DNA of 64,000 nt from Tetradesmus obliquus (taxonomy: Eukaryota > Chlorophyta > Chlorophyceae > Sphaeropleales > Scenedesmaceae): assembly GCA_030272155.1 (NCBI GenBank), contig CP126195.1:5687001-5751000 (forward strand). The letters run 5' to 3'. The position numbers and the translations under genes are program-made. Within the stretch, counting starts at the first letter, position 1. The number at the start of each line of letters is the position of its first letter. This document shows positions 11,572-22,734 of this stretch, piece after piece. The notes under the pieces were generated by a model. The model ran no database searches, was not told the origin of the DNA, and saw nothing but the letters and a program-made list of their open reading frames with translations.

Positions 11572-13136
11572 CCATGGTGAGGATGACCTTGCCCCTGACC
11601 TGCCTGCCCAGCAGCGCCGCCATTGCCTCAGGCAGCTGGTCCAGGCGGAACCTGCAGGCAGGCACAGCGCATCACAACACAGCTTCATCCCTGCTCACAT
11701 GTTGCAAAATGAACTCTCTCCCTTTACAACACGCTGTTTCAACCTGCAATCTTCCATCACAGCAAAGACGTCTGATCGTGTGTTTCTGAACACCTGTCGT
11801 GCCTGTGAAGACAAGTGCTATCAAGTCAGTTTCAGCCAGCCCTTTGCTGGCAGTTGCTGCAGGCCATTGACATGGGCAGCACGTCACTTGCTGCTGGGTT
11901 CTGAGCGCTATCACAGCCACAAATCAAGCTCTTTTGTCACCAACAACCATGCATCAGACATGTGTCAGTCCTGCAATAACAGCCTCTCGCCCTATCCATC
12001 ACGACGGAACCAACTTTTAGAGGGACCAAATCCTTCTCAAAGCCCTATGAGGTGACGACACCCAGCTCTCACCTGTGCAACACCTGCAGCGTCAGCCAAC
12101 CCTGCCCTGCCAACTGCAGTACCTGTCGCAGCCTGATCTGCAGTGCTACTTGCAGCGCTTATTGCCTGCAGAACCCAATATAATCGTATCAAGCAGAATA
12201 TCCATGCAACCCTCACCTGTGCGACACCTGCAGGGTCAGCCTGCCCTGCCCTGCCCACTCCAGCACCTGCCGCAGACCATCAGCCAGCACCTTGTAATCC
12301 TTCATCATGTAGCTGCCCCAAAGCACACCTGCAGCTGTATTTCCTCTGCCCTGCACAGTGTGGCACTTGCTCACCCTCACTGCGAGGCGGACACTGCTTT
12401 ACGGCAGTATTCTGCGCGAAACCCTGTGTTCTTAACCCACACCCACCCCTCACCTGTGCGACACCTGCAGCGTCAGCCTGCCTCCCCCCGCCCACTGCAG
12501 CACCTGCCGCAGACCATCAGCCAGCACTTTATAATCTTTCATCATGTAGCTGCCCCAAAAGATGCCATGCATGGTGGTGTTCTTGACCAGCAGCAGGTTG
12601 GCCGGCACCTGCGGCACATCACAATGCAACAATTGGCGATGCAGGGTTTTCCGTCAGCCACAGTGGTGCCAGTGCTGTGCGTGGTCATGATACATGGCCT
12701 GCAGATCACATCCTGCTGGCATGACATGATGCTGCTACTACCAGTGTTGCAGTCACGGCTGCTGCACCACACCACCCGCCATTTCAAGAAAACAAAAACA
12801 TCGAAGGCAACACCCTGTACAGACAGAATGCGTGTTTGGACAGAAGCTTAAGTGTTTGAGCGTTTGCATATCGAGAAGTATGCAGCTGCCCACCTTTGGG
12901 ATGTCTCCTGCTGCGAAGCCAATGACCAGGTACTGCCCGCCCCATGCACGCAACACTCAAAGTCAAACCCGACATGCTGTGCAACCGCTCAGGCACTTGG
13001 CTGGCAAGCCCACCTTTGGGATGTCTCCTGCTGCAAAGCCAATGACCAGGTACTGTGCGCCCCACGCCACACACTTGAGCGACTCAAACAGCGCCTGGCC
13101 ACCAACAGGGTCAAACACCACATGAACGCCTGGGCC

Positions 13137-13172
<36 letters not shown>

Positions 13173-13248
13173 TCACAAACACATTATTTTGGCACGGAAA
13201 CAGCGCCTGGCCACCAACAGGGTCAAACACCACATCAACGCCTGGGCC

Positions 13249-13320
<72 letters not shown>

Positions 13321-15740
13321 CGTTGGTGGTGCAGCTGTGCCAGGCACATGGAAATCCAGCAGAAGGGAAGCATGGTGCCGAATGAAACAGAGCATTGAAC
13401 ATTTACAAACCTACAAACAGCCTGCAATCATTTTATTGGCCGGCTCACCTTTTGGTGCTGCTGCTGCAACAAGCTTGTGTAGCCGCTGCCCCGCTGCTGC
13501 TGGCGCTGCCGTGTCCACCACTGCATCTGCTCCCAGCTGCGCCAGGTAGGCTGCCTTGTCAGCGCCAGAGGTGACAGCCACCACCCGCGCACCCAGCAGC
13601 TTGGAGATCTGCAAACAACAAGCACAAGAAGCTGGTTTTTATATGAATGAAGCAGTGCCAAGCGCCCAGGCTGCCTTGTCAGCGCCAGAGGTGACAGCCA
13701 CCACCCGCGCACCCAGCAGCTTGGAGATCTGCAAACAACAAGCACAAGAAGCTGGTTTTTATATGAATGAAGCAGTGCCAAGCGCCCAGACTGCCTTGTC
13801 AGCGCTAGAGGTGACAGCCACCACCCGCGCACCCAGCAGCTTGGAAATTTGCAAATGCCATGTAAAAATAGCACAAAACATTGTTCACAAAATGATAAAT
13901 GCTTGTTCAGCGCCAGAGGTGACAGCCACCACCCGCGCACCCAGCAGCTTGGAAATCTGCAAACAATCATGCACACAAGAAGCTGATTTTCATATTGATA
14001 AAGCAGTGCCAAGCACCCAGGCTGTCAGCAAGCGTGCAGCAGGCCGAATGCTGTGGCAGCATTCTGCTGCCCAGGCCCTTCTGTGCAGCTTTAGCTATAC
14101 TTGCTGCACAGCACCGCAGAGCAGATGCCCTGTCAGCACCTTCCATACCCTGTTGGCATCTAGCTCTAAACCAAACAAGCAGTACTTCACCCCCCCCCCC
14201 CCTTGTGTACGGCTGACAATCACCTGCACTGCTGCTGTGCCCACGCCGCCGCTGGCCCCCAGCACCAGCACCGTCTGCCCTGCCTGCAGCCGTGCTCTGT
14301 GCCGCAGCGCCAGGTCAGCAGTGCCGTACACAATCGGCACGCCAGCAGCCTCAGCAGCATCGACACCAGCTGCAGCAGCAGCAGCGGCAGCAGCAGCAGC
14401 AGCAGCAGCAGCGGCAGAAGAAGAAGTACATGGGGAGTCAGCAGCAGCGCCAGGTCAGCAGTGCCGTAAACAATCGGCACGCCGGCCGCCTCAGCAGCAT
14501 CGACACCAGCTGCAAGGAATGCAGAGTCAGCAGCAGTGCCAGGTCAGCAATGCTGTAGTGCCAATTCAAGCAGCAGGAACGCCAGCAGCATCATGGCTGC
14601 TCATTTTCACGCTGACAGCAGCAGCTGCGGCACCAGCAACACTAAGAGAAGCGGATGCATCCATGCAGAGCAGTGGATACCCCGACATGATTTGGGCAGC
14701 ACCTGACAGTGTGCTATTGGATCAGCTCTACAGAACACAGGCAACGCTGCCAAGTTTCAGGGCTGTTCGTGCGTGCCAGAAGATTGCAGCAACATGTGAG
14801 CTGCTGTGTTACCTGGTATGTGCCACGCTGCTGCTGCAGGCACCACCACTTCTTCAGCAAAGGCACCACCTTGCGTAACAGCACACACCTGCACGGCACA
14901 CACAGCACAGCATCACATAACGACAGTTTGATCAGCAGCAATGATTTGACGGATGCAACCTGGCAACACCGAGCTGTCGCCAGTCACAACAGAACAACTA
15001 CACTGACTTGGTCACTGGTTGCGGTGATGCTGCAGCAAGAAAGACAGGCCACAGTCCTTGTAAGCACCATAGCCGCCTGCGTCAATAACACCATGGCACA
15101 GTGTAACATGCATGTAACATAAGCAGGAGCAATAGCTCGAACTCACCAGGTCTCCTGGCTTGAAGCCTTTCACTCCCGCCCCCAGCTGGCACACAATGCC
15201 TGACACCTCGCTGCCTGGGATGAAAGGCAGCTTGGGCTTGACCTGGTACTGGCCCTGCAGAGTGTGCAGCGTTGAGAGAAGGTCAAACAGAGGGATTCAA
15301 TACGTAGAGTGTGTTACGTTTGTGGCAAATGGCATGATGCCGTGATGTGAAGCTGAAGGAGGTGATGCAATGGCATGCCCATGTCCATCATGGCACCGCA
15401 TGCCCTGCAACCTAGACCCGTTCAACTGCTGACAGAAGTCGATCATGAAACATCCCGATCAATTTAGTTGCATTCAAGCTGCGAATGCACCAGGCCCTGG
15501 CGCCTGCACAGCACTGCTGCTCATCCATTGCTCATCATGCAGCAGCATCGCATTGGACAACTGCCTCACTCGCACCTTCACTTGCAGGGCGTCCGGAAAG
15601 TTGAGGCTCGCAGCTGTTACGCGAACACGGATGCATCCCGGCTGTATTTGCGGGGCAGGCTGGTCCTGCTTCAGCCGAAGCACGCCTGAGCCAAGGGGCA
15701 GGGTGGGGTCGCCCACCTGCTCGCACACGATAGCACGCAT
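11510..15740 (-). CDS. Zeta-crystallin-like NAD(P)H quinone oxidoreductase with C-terminal SKL
   Basis: Medium-chain dehydrogenase/reductase without zinc-ligand motifs, of the NADPH:quinone oxidoreductase type. Exons: 15740-15576, 15254-15147, 14888-14813, 14369-14224, 13608-13449, 13129-13014, 12608-12454, 11651-11510; 1068 nt, 355 residues. Seen: MRAIVCE start, PFIPGSEVSG, VYGTADLAL, the cofactor loop LGASGGVGTAAVQ (about 151-165), GADAVVDT, VVFDPVGGQALF and FWGSYMM. The protein ends in a Ser run and QLSKL-stop, a canonical PTS1, so peroxisomal import is predicted. The start is the first ATG and fits the family N-terminus. Introns hold copies of exon heads (exons 4, 5, 6) and exon tails (exons 6, 7). 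Exon 6 has His in GVHVVFD where an upstream partial copy keeps Asp. Confidence 0.92.
12069..12326 (-). repeat. Tail copies of quinone oxidoreductase exon 7
   Basis: Two copies of the exon 7 tail with the GTGAG donor lie downstream of the real exon: a long one at about 12213-12326 and a short one at about 12069-12135. Reading frames in them are remnants of GGGRLTLQVSHR and the residues before it. Confidence 0.88.
13251..13320. repeat. (CAG)n run, about 23 units
   Basis: The longest CAG run of the window (CTG on the transcribed strand). It lies upstream of a head copy of oxidoreductase exon 6, and a second run (13137-13168) lies upstream of the real exon 6: the run was probably duplicated together with the exon head. 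Confidence 0.95.
13609..13980 (-). repeat. Exon 5 head array in the quinone oxidoreductase gene
   Basis: The head of exon 5 (ISKLLGARVVAVTSGAD) with its upstream intron end is repeated at starts of about 13728, 13848 and 13956. The first unit is a near-perfect 120-bp repeat. The unit near 13848 has lost the AG acceptor (AAATTT in place of AGATCT on the relevant bases), so decay of unused copies can be seen. Confidence 0.9.
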
Positions 15741-16322
15741 GGCGATCGATGTTCAAGGAGAATACGCTGATATGGCGCTTCAATTACTATTGCCAAAGGT
15801 GATGGCAGCTGTTATGTTTCGGGTTCTGGATTGCACAGCAGCAGCTAGGTGCAGGAGCAGATACTTGCAGCAGCTCAGCTCAAGTCCCACGCGAGTTCTT
15901 GCCACCATCTTCAGTAAACCATCGTAAACTGCAAGGCCATGAATGAGCAGTGCTGTTACATGCATCAGGATTGTGTTGTAGCACATCTAGGGTTTGTCAG
16001 CCAGCTCTGCCAGTTCATCACTGCACTCTCTGTTAGGCGCCCTGACCGCTAAAGCCGTTACAATCAACAGGTGAGCTGTCACACTCCAAACGGCTGTCCG
16101 GTGGCTGCTCGCGACACTTGCCGCTGTGGCAGCAGCCTGACCAACACGGTACAATTGCAGCAGTTGCAGACCGGCATAGCCTGTCCGACGTATGAACACC
16201 CGCAAGCTAGGCAGCTGCCATGCCAACCAACGCCACCTCAATCACTACTGCCACAACAACAATCAACACCACCAGCAGGCCCAAACCTACTGCGCTGATG
16301 TAATGTCTGCTACCTTATTCAC
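15741..16322. other. Intergenic: oxidoreductase promoter side
   Basis: About 580 bp between the start of the oxidoreductase and the stop of the Sep15/SelM-like gene. No motif or gene recognised. Confidence 0.5.
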
Positions 16323-16668
16323 CTAATAGTCTGCCGCAACACCAGGAGCCTGGCCGCCTGCCCCCGGCCGCCGCCGCCTGCGCCGCATGCGCTGCCCATC
16401 ACGCCTCCTCCTGCCACCCCCTGGACCTGCAGCTGCACCATCCCCAGCACCCCCACCGCCAGCTGCTGCTGCTGCTGCTGCTGCTGAACCTTCCGGGCCT
16501 GCATTGCGCCGCCGCCGCCGCCGCATGTGACGCCTCATGCCACCGTACGGGCCGTCACCTGCGGCACCCGGGCCCGCTCCTGCTGCTGCTGCTGCATTGC
16601 CGCCCTGCCGGCGGCGCCTGGCCCCATAGGGACCCTCTCCACCTGCCGGCCTCCGCGCAGCTCGCCCA

Positions 16669-16704
<36 letters not shown>

Positions 16705-18257
16705 TTGGGGCCGATTGCAGCTTCTCGTCCTGCTGCCGGGACAGGTGCCGGGCCTTGCTTGTTGCTGCTGGCAGCAGCGCCGCTACCTGCTGCAGCTGCT
16801 GCAGGGGACTGCTTTGCAAAGCCTTTGGACTGCACCCACATGTGCAGCTGGTCAAAATTTAGCTTGTCACTGACCTCCTCTCGTGAGACCTGCAGCATGT
16901 CCCATTGCATTTACATCGTCATCATCAACAGGAGCAGCAGCAGCAACGGCAGTGATGAGTGACGCAACAGAGGCAGCACTGTGGCACCCGGGCGTCTCCT
17001 TCAAACAATTGATACTGACATCACGCTGCACCCGGACCATGCGTATGCCAACGCATACTGGCCGTCTCTGCAGCAACAGCATGGCAGCAATGATGGCTGT
17101 TGATACATCTGCCACATTATTCATTCACTAGCGCAGTGCACACATCCTTGGTAGCACTTGGTGTACATGTGATCATCACTCACCTCCTTACCACCAGCGT
17201 CATACAATATGAGTGTGGGCACTGCTCCTGGGATGCTGCAGACGTGTTGCAGCACACAAACAAGCAGCAGCACAGCACTGTAATGTGTGGCATGCTACAG
17301 TGTTGCTGTCCATACAGCAACGCCCGGCTGTGTGCTGCGTACACAATGCAGCGGGTTTGCAGCAGTACTTGAACAGACACGCAGAAGTACAGCAAGTACA
17401 GGGCTACTGCTGTTGTTGCTGCCCGTCAAACTGTTGCTGTCATCAGAGCAGTGAAGCTTGTGCTTCGATGACCAAGCTGAAGCAAGCACAGGTACTGCTG
17501 GCCACCACGCATGCAGGTGCACTGATCTGCTGAGAGGTCTAATGCCTGCTGGCCTCTGCGATACATCTGATGCTGCCTGCCGGCTGTTGGCTTCCCCTAG
17601 CTGCCGCTGCGCTGTGTGAGCAGGGTGTGCTGTGTGCGTGCTTGCAGGAAACTCACAAGTTGACTGACAGCTTGTCGCCATACTCCTTCTTGAGCACTGA
17701 GTCATGCAGGAAGCGCTTCAGCTGCAACATGAAATATATAAGGTGATGAAAAAAGGCATGCAGATAGAGCACATTTAACAGCGTGATTCATGCGTTTGCG
17801 TGTCTTGCTGGTGCTGCATGTGACGTGGCACGCTCATCAGCAACAGCGGCAGAGGCTGATGCGGCCCTCCTTGCTCTGCAGTGCTGGTGTTGCATGCTTG
17901 AGTGACATCATCTGAAGTCAACGCTAGACGGTAAAGTTCAAGGTCGATGTGCAGAACAGCATGCTGCAGGTGGTGTAGTTGTTGAAGCGCTGCGCAAGCA
18001 ACTGCTGCTGTTGACTAATCAGCCTGGCTTGCTGCTGCTGCTTCTGCTGGTGCAAGCTTCAGCGCACCTCGGGCATAGAGTTTAGCCTGCATGCCGGACA
18101 TGACTGCAGAGCAGCGGATCACGCTTGTAAGGCAAAGTTAGGGCAACACAGAAGCAGGCAAAGTGCTGACAGGCGCAAGTACCTCAAATACGCCCTTAAC
18201 TACTGGCTCCGCGGACGCCTGAGCTAGCAGTAATATTACTATTCCAACCAGCAACAT
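16323..18257 (-). CDS. Sep15/SelM-like thioredoxin-fold protein with CPAC and Arg-rich tail
   Basis: Small ER redox proteins of this family carry a CxxC/CxxU motif after a signal peptide. Exons: 18257-18183, 18103-18068, 17721-17657, 17235-17184, 17067-17020, 16889-16323; 843 nt, 280 residues. The ATG at 18257 opens a hydrophobic signal peptide (MLLVGIVILLLAQASA), then VVKGVFE-SCPACRLNSMPELK: CPAC at 27-30, with Cys where SelM members often have Sec. IPGAVPTLILYDAGGKE (60-76) and VSREEVSDKLNFDQL match the SelM/Sep15 core (compare PGADPELVLL and MTREEIN). The donor of exon 5 could also be 17032, in the same phase. The last about 165 residues are Ala/Gly-rich with several R4-R7 blocks, unusual for the family. 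TMX2 was considered because of PTLILYxxGGKE but fits the CxxC region less well. Confidence 0.72.
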
Positions 18258-19103
18258 CTCGTCTGTCTTGGCTGCGAACTCAGCACTCCACCCTAGGCCT
18301 GGAGCCGGACCGTACGCAGGCGTGCATGTGTTGCGATCTAAAGGCCGAATCAAGTAATATACCACTTAGTTATAGAGGAAGTCTTATTTGTGGCCGGCAC
18401 AGCAGCAGCAGCTATGCAGCGGCATTGCTTTGTGCTCAGCACTGCTCAGTGTGAGCCTGACTGACGCTGGGTGACAGTCAGTCCGTAGCAATTTAAAAGT
18501 GTCTCGCCGCAAGCTTGAAGCAGGACTGCACAAACCCCATCTGTAAGGTGTTGTCGTGTCTGGGATCCGCTGTGTGATTCACACCAACATGGTGTTGGGC
18601 CGCAACCCACTACACCAGGGCCAACCTTGCACCTTTGCCATGCGTGGTAGCATCAAGATGTAGGGGCAGAATGCCAGATTGCCTGAACATTCAACAATAT
18701 TTTCGTCGCTACCAACGTGGCTACACCGATGCTGGTTGCAGCACTTCCTGAACGTGCCATGGAACGTGAACCCATGTAGCTGCAGAACCATCTGCCCCAG
18801 ATTTGGCACACCTGTCTTCATTGAGGCATGAGGTGGACAGCTGGATGGTGCCACAGACGTTTGCTGTGCGTGTGTTTAGCAAATGTACACCCCCTCTTGA
18901 GCTGAACAAGTGCACACAGCACAAAGTGTCACTCTGCCGGCAAGCTGCCAGCATTGGATGCCCTTCAACCCTGGGCAGATGACAAACCCTACTTGCATAC
19001 TGCGTTCGCTGCTAGCCTTCTAGAGGGCTGAGCGCCACTAATCCAAACTCTTTTATTGCCTCAGCTTTCTTTGTAGGCATCCGTGTTGACCAACATCAGA
19101 GCC
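18258..19103. promoter_or_regulatory. Divergent promoter region
   Basis: About 850 bp separate the start codons of the minus-strand Sep15/SelM-like gene and the plus-strand S28 peptidase, so both promoters must lie here. No clear TATA box or repeat was seen. Confidence 0.5.
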
Positions 19104-21156
19104 ATGGCTCAAGCCACGCGCTTGCTGCTGCTTCTGCTGCTGTCCCCTCTGCTGCTGATGCTGATGCATGCGACGGCAGCATCTGCATACAAGCCTCCGC
19201 TGTCCACCTACAGACCCCCGAAATGGCAGAAGGGACACAGCCTGTCCGAGCAGCCCGATCTAGTGTCTCGGTGCACGCTGCTGTGGCGAAACGCAACGCT
19301 GGATCACTTCACATGGGTGCGACTCACAATCACGCCTTATTGCAATCAACGTGCACGAGCTTGCTTACAATCCACGCGTTGCATCGCTGCTGTGCTGCTC
19401 TGCTGCAGCGTGAGCCTGAGAATGGCACCTCCACTTTTCAGCAGCGTGTGTTCATCTGCGATGAGTTCTGGCAGCCAGCTCCCAACAGGGCCCTCGGACC
19501 GATCTTTTTCTACCTGGGCAACGAGGCAGACGTGACTCTGTAAGCACCAGACAGACCAACAGCGACCAAGCAGCTGCAGCGGCACCAGCACCAGCAGCAG
19601 CAGCATGCGCTACCACATGTGGTGTGTCATGACAGCTGCAAAACACCTCAGGACGCATGCTTAGCCGCACCATGCACTGCAACTGATTTGTCTGCTGCCA
19701 CGTGCTGCGTCAGGTACCTGAACCACACCGGCCTTATGTGGGAGAATGCGGCCCACTTTGGGGCCCTGCTGGTCTTTGCCGAGCACAGGTGGGGCGCACA
19801 ATTCTTACACCAAAGCAGCTTGAAGTAGCAGCATCATGTTTTAGGAGCTGAGAGTCAGCGGGGGCAGTTTGCAGGAAATATCTGTATCCTTGCACAGCCC
19901 AGCAAAGCTGCCTGTTCATTACCAAGTTGCAGCAACAGTCCTACAGTGCTCGTGAATTACGGCTGGCAGCACACTGTCGCAACACAATGTTTGTAGGTAT
20001 GCACCTTGCTCATTTAACTCTGTGCTGGTGTGCTGCTTGCCAGGTATTATGGCCAGTCCAAGCCGTGGGGGGCTGACGTGCGCACGCACATGGGCTACCT
20101 CACTGCAGAGCAGGCCCTGGCAGGTGACAGACAGTGTAGATGCAGCAATGTGTTGTGTCTCAGTCATTACGAATTTGAAGTTAAGGCAACAGTGTGGCAT
20201 GGGCTACCTCACCGAAGAGCAGGCCCTGGCAGGTGACAGGCGGTGTAGATGCAGCGATATGATGTGACGTAGACCTTGGTATTTCTGAGCAGTCGACGTG
20301 ACAGTGTGGCATGGGCTACAACACAGCAGAGCAGGCCCTGGCAGGTGCCAGGCGGCACAGCTTCAGCCGTACGGTATCACTCAGACGTTGGTATATCTGA
20401 GCAGGCAGGGCAACCATGTGGCATGGGCCTCACTGCAAAGAAAGCCCTGGCAGGTGACAGGCATCGTTATTGCAGCCGTACGATTTGAACTATACCACCC
20501 CAAATCGATGTCGTTCAGCAGTCAAGGCAACTGTGTGGCATGCGGTACATCTTTTGGATGTGTTGATTCTGGCAGCTACTGCCCTTGCTTGGTCCACACA
20601 GCATGTATGTTAGTGCAGGAGGCGGTGACGTGCATCACAACCCAACAATGCAGACGATACATCTTGCCGCACATGCTTGTCAAGCTGCGATTCTGTTGTC
20701 GCTACTTAGCCATTGCGCTGACTGACATGCGCTGACAAGGATCAGCTGCATGCCTGCTGCTGCTGCTGCCGTTGCTGCTGCTGCTGCCTCAGACTATGCG
20801 GAGGTCATCCAGGAGGTCAAAGCAGCATGGCCTGGCGCACAGCACAGCGCTGTCATCGGCTTTGGGGGCAGGTCCGTGCCACCATCCGGACCGTGCCTGT
20901 GCAAACTTGTGATTGCTTGCTGACCCACGCAACATAATGTGTCTATAACCATGCAGCAGGACACCTGCTGCGACACATGTGGCACATACGGGCTCAAGCA
21001 GCTGCACACGACGGTCAAACTTGATCAGGGAGCAGCGGCAGCAGGGATGTGGCACATGTACTTGCTAAGCTTGCTGCATCACTGCAAATTGCCTGCTTGT
21101 TGCCCACGTGCTATGCTTGCCTTGCATGACACATGTGCTGACGCCGCCACGTCTAC

Positions 21157-21205
<49 letters not shown>

Positions 21206-21452
21206 GCGCTGCTGCTGCTCTTTTGCACCGTCGTGCCCTGCCACTGGTTGCTGTGATAGCTATGGTGAGTGTCCGCTGAAGATAGGGCATTGCTGCAACA
21301 TCTGTCTTGTGCGAACCCTCCTGCTGCTTCCCCAGCAACCATAGTGCTACCAAGCCAAGCAGCAGGTTCACATCAGATACTGTCTGAGCATGCACATGAG
21401 GCAGTTGCAACTGCCCATGTCCTGCTATTTCTGCACCACAACCTTGCCATCC

Positions 21453-21491
<39 letters not shown>

Positions 21492-22691
21492 CGGCATGCT
21501 TGCTGCCTGGATGCGTAGTACCCGCACCTGCTGTGTATGCCATGCTCTTGACAAGCCTTTCTGTCCCTCAACTGTCGCATGCAGACAGCTTCTCATTTGT
21601 GTGTCATGTCTGCTTGCTTGTTCACGTGTTTTGTCTTGCAGGCGGCATGCTGGCTGCCTGGATGCGGCTCAAGTACCCGCACCTGCTGTGTATGCCATGC
21701 TCTTGACAAGCCTTTCTGTCCCTCAACTGTCGCATACAGACAGCTTCTCATTTGTGTGTCATGTCTGCTTGCTTGTTCATGTGTTTTGTCTTGCAGGCGG
21801 CATGCTGGCTGCCTGGATGCGGCTCAAGTACCCGCACCTGCTGTGTATGCCATGCTCTTGACAAGCCTTTCTGTCCCTCAACTGTCGCATACAGACAGCT
21901 TCTCATTTGTGTGTCATGTCTGCTTGCTTCATCATGTGTTTTTTCTTGCAGGTGGCATGCTTGCTGCCTGGATGCGGCTCAAGTACCCGCACCTGCTGGT
22001 TGGCGCCATTGCTGCCTCAGCACCCATCTGGAACTTCTACGGGCAGGTGCGGGGGCTGCTAGTTGTGCAAGGAACCCTGAGGAGCATACATGTTTGCACT
22101 CTTACAAATCAAGCTTCTCTTCATAACTTTGCAACACAGCCGATAGCAATGCAGATTTGCGAAGTGGCGTGTAGATTGCTGCATACTGCTGACACCATAG
22201 CTTGTCTCAGTTGCTGCCGTCGCTGCCGTGTGTGCTCGGGAGCCTCCAGTTGATGAGCTGGCCTTTGCCAAAGGCGTGACGTATGATGCACGATTTGCGC
22301 TTTGTGCATGTGGGCGGTTCACATACAACCCTCTTGCACTTCTTGTTGCTCGGCAGGACCCTCCGTTTGACGAGCTGGCCTTTGCGAAAGGTGTCACGTA
22401 TGACGCAACGCCGGAGGCTGGCGCGGCGCCGGGCTGCGTGCAGACAGTGCGGCGGGCATGGGAGGTGCGACGCCCTGCCTTGTTCAGGGTGTTATTTGTT
22501 TCACACGTGGCAAGATGAGGTGTTGCTCAGGAACAAATATGAAAGCTGGTTGGCTTTGCTGCAGCACTGCTCAGCAATGTACCTGTAAGGCGCCAGCTGC
22601 CCGTGCAAGTTGTATGATGTGTGTTGCCTCAGCATCTGCACTGCAATTTCCAGCACACCAACACGAGACATCACACTGTGCTGTGCATCAA

Positions 22692-22734
<43 letters not shown>

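Noticed and set aside
13556-14878. 440-codon plus-strand ORF
   Set aside because: Antisense shadow of repeated exon heads of the quinone oxidoreductase; the true genes read on the minus strand with matching splice sites and family motifs.
16323-18257. TMX2-type thioredoxin-related transmembrane protein
   Set aside because: PTLILYxxGGKE suggested it, but the CPAC exon, the signal peptide and the VSREEVSDKL segment fit Sep15/SelM better; kept as the alternative.
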